Source: Euglena gracilis (taxonomy: Eukaryota; Euglenida; Euglenophyceae; Euglenales). Taken from it: a DNA stretch of 64,000 bases. How positions within the stretch are numbered: the stretch's first letter is position 1; each line of letters starts with the position of its first letter. Position numbers and translations under genes: made by a program. Below, in pieces: positions 31,552-44,409 of this stretch. The notes under the pieces were generated by a model that made no database searches, was not told the DNA's origin, and worked only from the letters and a program-made list of their open reading frames with translations. Location: contig CP154954.1 of the NCBI GenBank assembly GCA_039621445.1, positions 18,772,642-18,836,641 on the forward strand, given 5' to 3'.

Positions 31552-33533
31552 GGTTAGGACCCCCCCCGGGAGGGGTCCAGAGGTTCCCCCTCCCGGGGGG
31601 GGGGGGGGCTAGGTTCCCCCCAACTGGGAAAAAAAATTCCTCCGGCGCTGCGCACCAAGTTGGAAATGAGGTTTTCAATGGTTTTTTGGCTGATTTTGTT
31701 CGCAAAAACCCAAAAATGCCAAAGATGGGGATTTTGGCTGGTTTTGGGGGTCCCAAATAATTTTCTGCGCTTCGCGATGGTCACTGGGAAAAGTTTTTCC
31801 ACCAGCCAGCCCTGCTAGCAGACCCCCCCCAGGGTCCACTAGGATTTCCACCAGCCAAATTTGGACAAGCTGCAGTCCAGTCCCCCGGGGGGAGGGTGTG
31901 CTGCGAACGAAAGGCCTGGCAGGTACCCCCGCAAAAAGGCAAAAAAAAGCCCAAATCCAGCTGGGTTGGAAGTTTTCAGCCAAAATAGGAGGTGACCCAA
32001 AGCCACCCCTATTTTTGCCTCCTTTTTTCAAAAAAAGTTCCAGTCCAGTCCAAACCTTATTTCAATGGACCCGGCTGGGAGTTGCTGGTTGGGAAAAAAG
32101 TGCTGGCTGGTTGGACCCAGGAATATTTTTTATTATTATTTTATTTTTAAGGCACCTGAAAAATATATTTAAAAACCTTGAAATTTTCGTTCTGCCCAGA
32201 TGCCCAGATGGCTCTTGAACCGCCTTAAAGATGGATGCCTTAAAAAATTCTTAAAATTCTCAATATGCCTCAAAAAACCTCAAAAAAAAAAACTCAAAAA
32301 AAACCCCCAAAAAACTTTAAAATTTTTGAAAATTTCGACTTGAAAAAATAACAATGCCTGGTGGGACCCTCCAGCTTAAGAAACCCTGTGTCAACCCCAC
32401 CTCCCAGGGGGTTGACTGCCTGGCTTTTTTGGAGTGACTGGCTGGTTGTTTTTTTGGCTCCTGGACCCCCTCCCTGTGAAAGCCAATATCACAAGAGAAT
32501 TTTTTCTCCTGGAGATGGCAAAAAGCAGAATTCTTCTCAAAAGTTTCCATACTTGTCCATTGCTAAACTTTGTTTCCTTATGTTTGGCGATTTTTCACTT
32601 TATTGCATATTTTTCCTACCATTTCAAAATTACATTTTCAGGCATTAAACCCGCCCCAAATAGTATCCCCCCAAATAATATTCCTCCCAAATAACATTCC
32701 TCAACTTCAGCCGCCCAAATAATACTCCCCCCCCCATTTTGCACAGAGCGCCACAGAAACAAAGGAGTTTTCCTGGGAGCTGGGACCGTATTTTTTGTGC
32801 AAGGCTTACATGAATTCCACCATGTTCAGATTGAAAACAGACCGGAAAATACCAAAAGGTGCAATTTGAGATGTCGTTTTGATGGTGTTCGACATGGAGA
32901 CAGTGCATTTCACAATCAAGATTTTACACCCGAAAACCCAGGGAAAAAATCGCCAAATAATCCCGCCCTGAGGGTGGACTTCGGCGCACCAAATGATATT
33001 CCCGACGGGTGGAATTATTTGGGAGGTTATTTGCATTTTTTTTGCCATTTTGGACTCATGTTCCTTCAAAAAATTCATTTTTCCTAAAAAAAATCAAAAA
33101 ATCTTTTTCCTTGAATGTCTTCATGAGAACCCACATATGTCTTTTCAACTGTGATGCAACCAAATGCGAAGCAGCCGTGAGAACAACAATGGCTTTTCTT
33201 TGACGATCAAATTTTCGTTGCACGGAATTTCCAAAAATAATTTAAACTCAAAGAATAAACCCCCCACCAAATTACAAACTTAATTATGCAAAAAAGCCAG
33301 TAATTAACCCCCCAGGTCACCAATCTTAAATAAATCTGGGGTTGGGACCCCCTCCCACCTGCCTCGATACCGAAGGGCTTCCCACACATCCCTGCGGTTT
33401 CTGGGATTCCCTTTCAGCCCTGGCCGGACCATGCAGCTTATCGTTTGGGCAAAACAAACCTCTCAATCATGCAAAAACGCAAATACAATCACGATTTGTA
33501 TTTGTCATCCCAACGGATCATCCCAACACATAC
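31552..33533. other. DDB1 intron, no gene
   Basis: It holds poly-C/G hairpins, an AAATAATATTCC(T/C)CCC cluster near 32,660-32,720 and A-rich stretches. I see no exon. Confidence 0.55.
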
Positions 33534-33633
33534 CGGTATGAGCAGCGACGCGGTGTTTTCCACGTTGTGTTGCACAAATGGGTGATCCACCAGGTCTTTG
33601 TCAGCCACCATGATGTTGTAGGCCTTGACATGC
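33534..33633 (-). CDS. DDB1: DDB1 exon (RHVKAYNIMVADKD)
   Basis: The exon encodes HVKAYNIMVADKDLVDHPF and ENTASLLIP, matching HVKTYEVSLKDKNFVEGPW and ADLLIPVP of plant DDB1. Acceptor TGCCTGCAG, donor CCG-GTATGT, 100 nt, ends in phase 0. Confidence 0.93.
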
Positions 33634-36233
33634 CTGCAGGCAAATGTGAGGTGTGCAAAGGTGATGGAAATCAAAAATTTCCCATCATTCCTTTTCCCAT
33701 CATCTGTCCCCCCAAATGCCCTGAGTATGTTCGAGCTTCAGGGGTGATCTCGTGTCTCATAAAAGGAAGGGGGATATTCACATTTTTGGGCCGGGAAACC
33801 TAGATGCTTTTGGTTTAAAGCACAAAGGACAACAACTGTTTTTCCAAAGTAAGGCGTCCCATCATTATTTTCCCTTGGAACTGTTTCAATTGAATCACAT
33901 TTAGCCGTCAATTTCCCCTCATTCCCGTCAGTTTGATGTTACCGCGGGGTCCCATTCGCATTCGGAACATACATCTCTTTAAGGACCCCGGGGGGGGGTT
34001 GCTGGGCTAGGGCTAGAAATTTGGGCTGGCTAGAAATTTGGGCTGGCTAGCCCGCCCCCCCCCCCTGGGGGGGGGGGCTGGACCCCGGCTGGACCCGAAC
34101 CGGGGCGAGCTGGACTGAAATCGGAAAAATGCCCAAAAATGACCTGCAGAACACAGTTGAAAAAATGATGCATCTGAAACCCCCCCAAAATGCCCCAAAC
34201 GCCCCCAAAACCCCATTTTTGGCCACTTTTGAACACAGTTTTTCAAAAAATTTCGGCGCTTTGCGCCGAAAAATTTTTGGGCTGGACCCCCAAAAAGGGG
34301 CTGGCTAGCTAGAGTCTAAAAAGCTGGGTAAGGCTGCCTGCAACTCTCTTTTGGGACCGGTGCTGGGTTTTTGACTTGGTGACCAAGGGCGCATTCCGAA
34401 TCATACATCTCTCTGAGGTTTTGCGAACCCCCCCCGGGGGGGGGCGGCTGCAGCCAGCCCCGATTTGGGCCCAGCCCAGCCGCAGCAGCCCCCTCCCCCC
34501 CCCCGGGGGGGGGGTCCCTGGGGGACCACAAACCTGTGCTGCCTTTTTTCCGTTTTTTTACTTTCGGACCGCCCTGTCCTCCACAAAGTCCACACCCCCT
34601 TCTTCAGCATGGGCCGATCATGTGAATGTTCTGAGTTCATTGCCTTCGGGTTTGGCTTCAGGTGGCGCACCAGAGCACAAGAATAAGAGCTCAAGCTCAT
34701 CCCGGGGGGGGGTCCGGCCAGAAGCCTGTTTCCTGTTCCCAAATTTTCCTGCCTTAGAGCTGGGGGGAGGGGCAAAGCGAAGCCCTCTGGGTAACCTTTG
34801 TCACAATGTTGATGGTGTGATGTGATCCCCCGATTTGGGTTGGAAGTTGGGTTTTGTGGTGGCTGTATGCCCCTCGACGCGTTACAGCTAGCCCTCGGAA
34901 TTGGGGCTCCAGTTTGGCCGAAGTTAAGACCTTTTTGCCCCCAGACTTCTTTTCAAGACCCCCAAGCCCATCCACTCGGCCCAGTGCGGGACCCACCCCG
35001 ATTTTTGCCCATTTGGCGTGAGTTAAAACCAGCATTTTTTGAGATCCAAACTCTCTGAGGACACCATTGTTTATATATGACTATAGAAGCCACACCTGTT
35101 CCCTTTTGTGTCCTCGTACAGAAAGGCCACCGTGTTTGTGGACCAGGGGTCGGTTGAGGAGGAGGAGGACGCAGATGACGTGGCAGCAGGGTTCACAGCG
35201 GCCGGCTTTTCCAAGAAATGCAAAAAAAAACAACAAAACCAAAGGTCAGGGAGGGGATCAAAATCCATGGACGGTCCTGAAGGTTTAAAAAAAGAATCCT
35301 GTCCCATCTCATTCAACGCAAAATTCCACGTGGGACAGGATTTTCCCCCTTGTTTTCGGTAAAGACAGCCCTTTGAGGATCTCAGACCGAAGGGTTGGCC
35401 AAGGGCCGGTCCGGGGTCGAACAGGGTCAAATACTTATATTTATATACAATTAGAAAAATATATTTCTTTTTATACGCTATAAACAAATATACAACATTT
35501 AAAATTCGCGTTTTTTTAACCTGTTTGCAATGCGGACAAAAATACAACAAAATTATGGCAGACGAAAATTGCGGGGGAAAATACTACAAGAAACAAATTA
35601 TGGGAAATTTTTGATTTTGAAAAAACAACAACAAAAATTCAAATTTTTCGAGAAAGTGGTGGTAATTTCTTTCAGTTGAAATGAAGATTTTTTAAAGCAT
35701 GTCACTCAAAATCCCAGGGGGTGGTTAAAATGGACTTCTGGTGGTGTTTTTTGTGAGTTTTCAATTCACAAAAAAACCCCAAGAATTGACAACATTGCAC
35801 CTTGTCTATTTGTGCATGACCACCCTTGGGAGTGGCTCCCCCAAAGGGCATAGGGAAAATGCACTGGACAAGAATTTTGGGGGAAAACCGGGGTAATTTC
35901 CCATAATTTTTATCTCTTGTAATTTTTGTCTGTGCTGTATGGACGGGCGATGGTCAAAGATGCCAGAAATCACTTTCCCCCCCAAAGTTGACCCCCGTTT
36001 GCGCCAAAACGTGGCCATTCTTTTCCGCCCATGGTTCCTGTGTATTTTTGGACCGCCCTGCAGACCACCTTTCCACCCACCACCCTTAACTTCCCGGTCA
36101 GACTGCATTGTGAACCTAGCCAATTGCGTCAGTGTGTGTGCGCGTGTGTGTGTGTGTGTGTGTTGTGTACAATCCATCAAAGGTGGTGTGACTGCCATTT
36201 GTGCGGTTTACGCTTAATACCAAAAACAATTAC
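33634..36233. other. DDB1 intron, no gene
   Basis: It holds C/G-run hairpins (33,985-34,080, 34,430-34,520), a partial MITE at 35,940-36,060 and a TG microsatellite. A GC-rich Glu-rich frame at 35,108-35,220 was checked and does not match DDB1. Confidence 0.5.
36130..36162. repeat. (TG)n microsatellite
   Basis: About 30 bp of TG repeats in a DDB1 intron. Confidence 0.85.
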
Positions 36234-36409
36234 CTTTCCATCACACCAGATTCTGCTTTTGAATCTCCAAAGCACAAAGACAGCCACAGTTCCCGACTCT
36301 GCAAGAAGCACATGTCAAAGAGCTTGTGCTCCTCCACCCGAAGGTTGAATGCGTCCTTGAGCTGACACTGCCCGGCACTGTTGGCGATGGGAATCACTTT
36401 GAGCAACCC
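36234..36409 (-). CDS. DDB1: DDB1 exon (first propeller, GLLKVIP)
   Basis: The exon encodes GLLKVIPIANSAGQCQLKDA, then FNLRVEEHKLFDMCFLQ, matching GLFKVIPFDNKGQLKEAFNI and RLEELQVLDIKFLYG. Acceptor CTTCAG, donor AAAG-GTAATT. The split codon AG+G with the next exon makes the conserved R of RHVK. Confidence 0.93.
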
Positions 36410-37383
36410 CTGAAGTGGAAAGCAGTGGCATGGTCCACACCAAGAGCACTTCCGTTGCTTTTGCAATCTGAGCCCCCGAAAAAAGATGCCCTCCCGACAC
36501 ATTCAATTAAATAAAACACAAAAAAAAGGGAAATTGACTCGGCAAAAACATTTTGACATTGAAAAAAATGATTTCTAACATTCTTGGACAATCGCCACCC
36601 ACCCAAAACATCCAAAATGTGCTTTACAACTGATTGGCTACCCAGTACCCCCCCCCCGGGGGGTCCTTAAGCAGAAGCCTGATACTCCCCCTGACCCTGT
36701 TTTTAAAATCAAGTGCCAACCCTCCCCAAATCTGCCGCTGGTTCCCCTGCGCCACAGGCGCTTGTCAGCTTGCGAGCAGCGGAGCCGCTGTCTCTGACTT
36801 GCCGGGACCGGACGCGGGCTGGTGCGGGATCCACGGCGAATGTGAAGAGAATGGCGTTAAAGTTTCTTCCGCCGCCTTTGGCACGACGTCATCCCCCCCC
36901 CCAAGGAGGGGGAGGGGTTTGGCCAAAACCAGTCAGTCATTTTGGGGGGGAAAAAACAATTAGTCAGGCCTCCCCTGGGAGGGGTGGGGTTGGCCTGCGC
37001 GCCAAGGTGGAAATGAGGTTTTTAATAGGTTTTTGGCTGATTTTGTTCCAAAAATTCCCAAAAATGGCCAAAAACGGACATTTTTGGCCATTTTGGGGGT
37101 CCCAAAATTTTTTTTCCACTAGCTAGCCATGATAGCAGACCCCCCCCCCGGGGGGGGGGTCTGCTATAAATCCCAATAGCCAAATTTGGACTAGCTGCAG
37201 TCCAACCCCCGCCGGGGGGGGGGGGGTACTGCAATCCCTTAAGCAGAAGCCTGGGTAGGATTGGCCTGCCGAAAATTGGCCCTTTTTTTGGGGGACAAAG
37301 GTAGGGTGGAAGTTAGGTGACAAAGATTTAAAAAAATAACGCCGTCGACTGTGAAAGGTTGCCATGCATACGGCACGACATAC

Positions 37384-37457
37384 CTCGTAGAGGTGCAAAG
37401 CAATCAAAGTGCCGGCTTCATTTATAAGCCCAATTCGAGGTATTTCAACTTTCCGCC
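37384..37457 (-). CDS. DDB1: DDB1 exon (first propeller, IPRIGLINEAG)
   Basis: The exon encodes RKVEIPRIGLINEAGTLIAL followed by HLYE, matching the family sequence GQIGIIDPDCRVIGLHLYDG. Acceptor CTCACAG and donor GAG-GTATGT are canonical. The 74-nt length ends in phase 0, which joins GLLKVIP of the next exon. About 12 kb of repeats separate it from the previous candidate exon. Confidence 0.88.
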
Positions 37458-37624
37458 CTGTGAGAAAGCAAACCAACTCCGGAGGTTAGTGCTGTTGTCC
37501 ACATTTGATGTTGGGTTAGGGTTAAGGTCAAGGGTGAGGTTTAAGGGTAGGGTTGGTGAACATGGGTGTTGCTCAATGACCCCCCCCTGTCTGCACTGTG
37601 GCTATTAGTTTGGTGCCTTTGAAT

Positions 37625-37885
37625 GGCTAAGGGCAGGGAGCGCATGAAGCATCCTCGGACCCCGACACCCCGGACCTCATGATGCCATTGTCGTCCCCAA
37701 GTCTGGTGGAATCTCCCAATTGGCACGTTCGTTCCCCACATTTCAGTCAACTGTGATTTGTCCTTCAGTCTGCGTCTTGATGTGGATTTGGAGGACGACG
37801 ATTTGGACTTGTCTGAATCCGAAATGTGCTCACCCAACCGTCTGAAAAGGGGAGGTACAGGTTCATCAATTGCCCCATGGGCCTG
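37625..37885. repeat. 260-bp duplicated segment, inverted partner at 61.68-61.92 kb
   Basis: Both copies encode, in the same frame, MSFSLRLDVDLEDDDLDLSE followed by EMCSPN and KRGGTGSSIA (plus strand here). The identity stops at CAATTGCCCCA and near the GGGCAGGGAGCGCA end. It may be a piece of an unidentified gene or of an element. An acidic, charge-clustered peptide like this is not diagnostic. Confidence 0.55.
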
Positions 37886-37954
37886 GCGGGGCTGGGCTGC
37901 AGGGTCGGCCTGCTGCCGGGGGGGATGGGGCGCAGGAGCCCTGGGAGGACGACT

Positions 37955-38596
37955 TAGCCCCCGAGAATGTTGCCAACACAGAAGGGATTTTGTTATTTGA
38001 GGGGGAGGTGCGGGGGGGGGCGGACCCCCCCCCGCCTATGCCAAAGTGAGCCACAAAAATAACTTAGCCCCCGAGTATATTGCCAACACAGAAGAGATTT
38101 TGTTATTTGAGGCTCGGGTGGGGGTGGAGAGGGAGTTTTCTGCCCCTCGTAATGCAGAATGCTTGCATTTCTAAAAGATTTTCATGTAATCCCTGTTTCA
38201 TCATTGATTTTTTACCCCTCCGGACCCCCATCAAGGGCCCACCGACCCCCACCGACCAAAGATTTCCATCTGAGGGTGTTTATGTTGGTGTAAGGCACTT
38301 GTTTGGACCCATCCGGACCATTTCCAGGTGATTTGGGCCCGCCGCAGACCATTTTTATGACCACCGACCAGCCACCGACTAGTTTGCATAGGATTTTGTT
38401 CATCGGGGGGGGGGTTAAAAGTCGGCGGTTTTGACCCGTTAGTACATTAGAGTGGGTATTTCGCCAACTAGTCGGCCGACTACCCACTACCCCCTCCCAC
38501 CCCGTCTCGCCGACTGGCTACCGACCAATTAGTCGGCCGACTTATCGGCCGAATAATCGGCCGACTACCCACTAACCCCCCCCCCAGTCTACCGCC
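37955..38596. mobile_element. Partial TAGTCGGCCGACTA-family element
   Basis: It contains one to two of the 125-bp units, the shared GCAGAATGCTTGCATTTCTA segment, and a right end of palindromes finishing CCCCCCCAGTCTACCG. The left end is absent. A duplicated non-family segment (37,625-37,885) abuts it. Confidence 0.6.
38460..38596. repeat. TAGTCGGCCGACTA palindrome block
   Basis: Repeated GTCGGCCGAC and ATCGGCCGA units separated by 5-15 bp, ending the partial element at 37,955. Similar blocks: 42,349-42,640, 43,440-43,606, 49,090-49,235, 62,478-62,650 and 63,790-63,952. Confidence 0.8.
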
Positions 38597-40824
38597 ATGC
38601 GCCGCTCTTGTGGCCCAGAACCTGTTGGGGTGTTTTTGGGCCGGTTTTTTGTCAGAAAATTGATTTTTTCGAAAAATCTCGACAATGAAGCAAAATGAAA
38701 GAAAATTGCGTGGTGACCAAAAACGAAGCCCTTGAAATGCCCTATCCAACCACGCTTGACTTTCCCCCCAGCTCTTCGCCGAGCCTGAGGTACAGCTGTT
38801 TTTGGCCAATTTTTGGCCCATTTCTTCGGCCTGTTTTCAGTCAATAAAAATGGAATGAAATATTTGCCCAAAACCATGGGGGTGTACCCCCTGCAACCCC
38901 CCCCCCGCGACCCCCCCCCCGCGACCCGCACATGGAGGGTTTCCGCATCCTAGCAAGGGCCAAAAAAATGGCACCTTAGGAATTGTCACCCAAATTTGGA
39001 ATCAAAACTACCAAAAAATGTGTGATAAATTCCTAATTAGATCATTTTTTGGACCAAAAGTTCTAAAAATAGGTCATATGTGACGTTGTATGTGAGGTCA
39101 CATTGGTCACATATGACCCGGCCATAGTTGGCAGCTTGCTTTTTTTTTTGGACGCTATTGTTTTGTTTTTTTTCATTTTAACAATGTTTTTTTTTGAAAA
39201 AAAACAAAAAATGCCAACAAGGTTTTGTTTGAAAAATTTTTGAATGTATATTTTCAATCATTTTTGGCAAGTTTTGGGTCATTTTTGCCAAAAATTTCCT
39301 TACACAAAAAATGAAAAAAAAGTCATAAAGTTGCATTTTTTTTGCATTTTTGGATGTTTTTTTTGGCAATTTTTGAACTTAGTAGGATTTGAAGTATGCT
39401 TTTGGTATTTCACAACGAGTTTTTTTCAATGAAATTTTCCTTTTGTTTATTTTTGATGGTTTTTTTGGCGTTTTTTTTTCCAAAAAAAACACGTTGTTTT
39501 GGTTTTTTTAAAAAAAAACAAAAAAACACCAACTATGGACCCAGCAAAACTGCCACGTTCCCCCCGCGACCCTTGGACCCAAAAAAAAACCTGTTTTCCA
39601 GCCGAAAATGAGCATGTTACCCCCCCCCAGCCCCCCGTTTTTGCCCCGAAACCCACACATTTTGGGTCATTTCTGGTTTAAAAAACTCGAAAAAAATCGA
39701 AAAAATTCGCCCTAGACTTTGGAAAGGAATGCCAATTCTAGACCTACAATGGGAGGCTCAAGGGTCAAACAACAAAATGGGAATGGTTTCAAAGAGATAC
39801 ACCATGAATCCATGGGGACCAACTCGGGAGGACATTTTGTCAGGTCTGAACGTAGGGGACGTCATTCATCCCTTCTTCTGGCCTGGCGCTGACCCCGGAG
39901 TCCAGCTCTGAGGCTGAAAAATTTGGGCTGGCTGGAAAAAGGCTGCTGACCCCCCCCATAGGGCCCCAGGCTGGAGCTTGGCCCTACCCGGGGTCCAACC
40001 GGGTATCAAAAAATCGAAATCGCAAAAATGTCCAACAAAAACTGCCAACTATGCAAAAATTGATTTTTTGACCCCCAAAATGTCCTGGACAGCTTTTTTC
40101 CGACCCATTTTTGCCCCTTTTTGACCACCCTTTGTTCCCCTAACCACCCTTTTTGAAAACGAGAACTCCGTTACTGTTCAATCCGTTACTGCGCAGCTGC
40201 CTCTGGGAGGCTGGAAAAAAAAACTGTGCAATTGGGGTCCCCCAATTTGAGCCCCCCCCCCCCCTGCAGTTGAACTCCCTTGGCACGGGACGGGACCCCC
40301 CTAGAGAATCGTCAGCAACCCCCAGTCACCTCATGCTTCACCCCTTGTGCAAATCACTTACACCCTGATTTTTTTGGATGATCATTTTTTTTGCTCGTCT
40401 CGGGGGGAATGGCATCTTCTCTGTGCAAAGAAAGAGGGTAAGGCTCAATGTATTTCCATGTTCCACAATTTTTTGATGATCAATGCAAGGAAAGGTTCTC
40501 TTGCAAGGCTCAATGTACTTTTACGTTGGTGGGTTTTGACGATAAGCGTGTTACGCTTTTAAGTCGATAGTGGTTGTGCACCAGGGCGTTGATTTTGAAT
40601 TTGACCCCACCCCCGGGGGTGGGGGGGTCCAGCCAACCAGCCTTTTTCCAGTCCCCCCCATCAACGAGATTTGTGTGGCGTGGTCTGGGTGAAAATGTTT
40701 GCCTCCCCGAATCGGCATCATACGTAACTTCAGGCACTTTTGGGCAATTCTTTGTCAAACTTTTTTTGAAACAAAGCGCCGGAAGGAAAATTTTGACCAC
40801 TTTGAGGGGGGTACTAATTTCTTT

Positions 40825-41157
40825 CAGGGCGGTCCTTAATGAAAATTTTCCCATCCCGGAACATTCAATGAAAAATTCATAGGAAAAAAAGACGAAAAAT
40901 GGCCAGATTTTGGCAAATATGGGTCGACTTCGGGAATAAAATATGGGTCGACTTCGGGAATAAAAAGTGATATCTGGCATCCACAGACCATCGCCCATCC
41001 GCCCAAAAACGTCAAAAAATGCGTCTTTCGTCTTTTTGATTTTTGACCCCATTCGATCCCAGATCGGCCGTTGGCCGGCCCTTTGGCCTGAGGGCAGTCC
41101 ACAAGGGGCAATCCTTCAGGGAAAAAAAAACGTCCCGTCCCTTATGGACCGCCTTGC
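40825..41157. mobile_element. hAT-type MITE copy, about 330 bp
   Basis: It starts CAGGGCGGTCCTTAATG and ends TTATGGACCGCCTTG, with the family interior and a local duplication of GGGTCGACTTCGGGAATAAAA (40,921 and 40,943). CTAATTTC occurs on both sides but is offset by a few bases from the ends. Related partial copies lie at 14,524-14,760, 16,260-16,420, 23,040-23,240, 23,905-24,118 and 27,190-27,420. Confidence 0.65.
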
Positions 41158-41389
41158 CTAATTTCCACCCCCCCCCTGTGTCAGGACCCCCCTTGGCAGG
41201 TGGGACGGGGGATGAGGGTCTGGACCCCACTCCAGTCCTGCTCCCCTTGTACGCCCTATCAACCGCTGTTCCTTTTCTGACCCACACCGAAAACAAACAA
41301 GCAAGAAATATCCCAGTGCTGCGCATGGGAAAGAGGCATTTCCCATCCCACATGGTTTCTTACATTTAGCGTCTCAAATGTTTGCCTAC

Positions 41390-41735
41390 GGCTGGAAAAA
41401 ATACTTGCCCCAACCTGTCAAAATTGTTGTCTAGAGTCCTCAAAAAAAACTTGCTCAATTTTTGCACTGCGCCCCAAAAATATTTGCACTTGTTCCGAAA
41501 AATTTGCACTCTGCCATTTTATGTTTGCAGAATGAAAAAAAGCCTTGCACTGGACAATGGAAAAGGATCCACATCGAGAAATTTCGAAAGGCAAATGTGC
41601 AAAACACCCGATCCAAGCACAAAATTTTTCGGAACGGAGGCAACTATCCTCGGGACAAGGTGCAAACATCTTTGAGATAACAGGAAATGCAAAAATATGC
41701 GGTGTGAAGTGCGAAAAATTCAGGCGTTAAGTGAA
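41390..41735. repeat. TTTGCAC-rich dispersed repeat, copy 1
   Basis: It includes TTTGCCTACGGCTGG, AATATTTGCACTTGTTC, CACTGGACAATGGAAAAGG and TGCGGTGTGAAGTGCGAAAA. Two further copies lie at 52,240-52,645 and 52,685-52,880, all in the same orientation. Confidence 0.72.
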
Positions 41736-42348
41736 AGCCAGACCCCGCCCCACCGCCCCTCAGTTAGTTGCACTAAGGCTTCTTGTCTGTTTATGGCCAG
41801 CACTGACTTCGTAGCTTAATTTGTGTGGTGAGTGGCCAGGGACCGCGCCCCCCTCCCCCTCGGGCCAGCCAGTCAGCATCTTTTTTTTCAGCCCAGCAGG
41901 CATCATTTTTAAGGCGCCTTGAAAACCCTGGAAAAAAATCATTCAGGCAAAATGAGCAAAAATGAGGATGGCCATTGCCATCATCATTGCCTTTGCAAAA
42001 TAGAACCTTGAAATATCCCAAAAGGCCGTTAAAAAAAAAGCAAAAAACCTTTACAAATGGCTTGAAAAAAAAATGTAAACTTTCGCCTTAAAAAAGCCTG
42101 AAGCCAGGCGGCGCACCCTCCCCCAAGGGGTGGGGATGAGCAGTGATTAAGTTATTGCGATTGCGGCCCAAAGCCAGGCAGGACGGAAGAATTTAGTGAA
42201 AAAAGTATTTTTCAAATGGCCAAAAATGGGCCATTTTCGAGGGCGCTTTGGTGTGTTCACGTCGAATTTTCGGCCAAAAAAATCCAACGCAGCGAGATTT
42301 GAGCTTTGTTGCCAACCCACTGGACCCCCACCCCTGAAAGTGCCAAAC

Positions 42349-43606
42349 GGTAGACTGGGGGGGGGGGGTAGTGGGTTGTCGGCCGACTACCCAATTGGTC
42401 GGCCGACTAGTCGGCCGACTACCCATTCTAATGTACTAACGGGGGTGCCAAACGGTAGACTGGGGGGGGGGGGTAGTGGGTGGTCGGCCGACTAGTCGGC
42501 CGACCACCCAATTGGTCGGCCGACTAGGCCTGGTCGGCAGCTAGTCGGCGAGACAGGGGGGGGGGTAGTGGGTGGTCGGCCGACCAGTCGGCCGACCACC
42601 CACTCTAATGTAGTTACGGGCCAGTCTCGCCGACTTTTAAGCCCCCCCCCCTGAGAAAAAACTTTTGTCCAAATCACCCCAAAACCAGTCAAAACCCACC
42701 CAAATGGCTCCAGAACCCCCCAATCGGGGGTGAATATGCAAAAAACTGGGGGCAAAATGTCCATTTTGGGCCACTTTTGGCAAAAGAACACCTCTCCCCA
42801 TTGGGTTTTCAATATAAGTCAAAATTTGCACAAAAAGGACTTAGCCCTCCAAGTATATTGCCAACATAGAAGGGATTTTGTTATTTGAGGGGGGGGGTTC
42901 GGGGGGGGGGGGGGCGGAGCCCCCCCCCCCCCCCCCTGTGCCAAAATGAGCCACAAAAACGACTTAACCCCGGAGTATGTTGCCAACATAGAAGGGATTT
43001 TGTTATTTGAGGGGGTGGTGCGGGGGCGGAGCCCCCCCCCCCCGCCAATGCCAAAATGAGCCACAAAACGACTTAGCCCCCGAGTATGATGCCAACACAG
43101 AAGGGATTTTGTTATTTGAGGCTTGGATGGGGGTGGAGGGGGGAGTTTTCAGCCTGTCGTGATGCAGAATGCTTGCATTTCTAAAGGATTTTCATGTAAT
43201 CCCTGTTTCGTCATTGGTTTTTTACCCTCCGGACCCCATCAAGGGCCCACCGACCCCCCACCGACCAAAGATTTCCATCTGAGGGTGTTCCTGTTGGTGT
43301 AAGGCACTTATTTGGACCCATCCGGACCATTTCCGGGTGGTTTGGACCCGCCACAGACCATTTTTATGACCACCGACAAGCCACCGACCAGTTTGCATAC
43401 AATTTTCTTCATAAAAAGTCGGCGAGACTGGCCTGTAACTACATTAGAGTGGGTGGTCGGCCGACTAATCCGCCGACCACCCACTACCCCCCCCCCCCGT
43501 CTCGCCGACTAGCTGCCGACCAGGCCTAGTCGGCCGACCAGTTGGGTGGTTGGCCGACTAGTCGGCCGACCACCCAGGACCCCCCCCCCAGTCTACCGCC
43601 TAGAGC
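42349..43606. mobile_element. Element with CGGTAGACTGGGGG and TAGTCGGCCGACTA palindromic ends
   Basis: The left end has two CGGTAGACTGGGGG starts (42,349 and 42,456) with multiple GTCGGCCGACTAGTCGGCCG palindromes. The right end (43,430-43,606) is the inverse, ending CCCCCAGTCTACCG. The centre contains about 125-bp tandem units (42,838-43,120) and a conserved stretch shared with copies at 38.1, 48.8 and 62.7 kb. No protein is recognisable. Confidence 0.68.
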
Positions 43607-44409
43607 CACTAACGGGTCAAAACCGCCGACTTTTAAGCCCCCCCTGGAAAAAAACTTTTGTCCAAATCACCTCAACGCCAGTCAAAACCCACCCAAATGG
43701 CTCCAGAACCCCCCAGTCGGGGGTGAATATGCAAAAAAATTGCGGGAAAAATGTCCATTTTGGGCCACTTTTGGCAAAAGAACACCTCTCCCCATTGGGT
43801 TTTCAATATAAGTCAAAAATTGCACAAAAAGGACTTAGCCCTCCAAGTATATTGCCAACATAGAAGGGATTTTGTTATTTAAACCGGCGTTTGAGACGCC
43901 GGGTTCAGGACAGAACCGGCGTCCCCCCCCACGGGTTTTATGGACGCCGGTTCTGTCCTAAAACCCGGCGTTAAGAACGCCGGTTTTGTCCAAAACCCGG
44001 CGTCCGGTTTTCACTCCTAAAAATGTCACCAAAAGTGCCCAAAAGTGGCCCTAAGGTGCTGGTATGACTGTTTCAACCATGCAGGACAATGAATTTTGCC
44101 ATTTGGGGACCACTGGGGTGGATATCCAAATTTGGTGGAAATTGGCCCAGATTTGGAAATAGAGTACCGTGCGGCGTGGAAAGGTCCGATGAGCACCGCT
44201 GGTCGTCTGTTGAAAAGAGCTTTCGATCGAGGGGTAACTTGGTACCCTATCGTTGCACGCAGCCCAAGATACGCTCGCGATCGTCGGATCGGCCAGAATC
44301 TGAGTCGAAATTTGTGGTAATTTTCAGTGATTTTTGGTTTAAGATGCTGAATAAACCTTACAGAAACGTTTTTTCTCTTCGAATCGACCACCTGAGGGGT
44401 CCTAGGGGG

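Larger units (their letters stand above)
38600..42345. other. Part of the 12-kb DDB1 intron, no gene
   Basis: A/T homopolymer palindromes (39,180-39,520), a MITE (40,825-41,157), and a TTTGCAC repeat (41,390-41,735). No protein-coding sequence recognised. Confidence 0.55.

Noticed and set aside
35108-35362. Acidic frame VEEEEDADDVAAG as a DDB1 loop exon
   Set aside because: It is on the opposite strand to DDB1 and at the wrong place in the exon order; the minus-strand reading does not match either.
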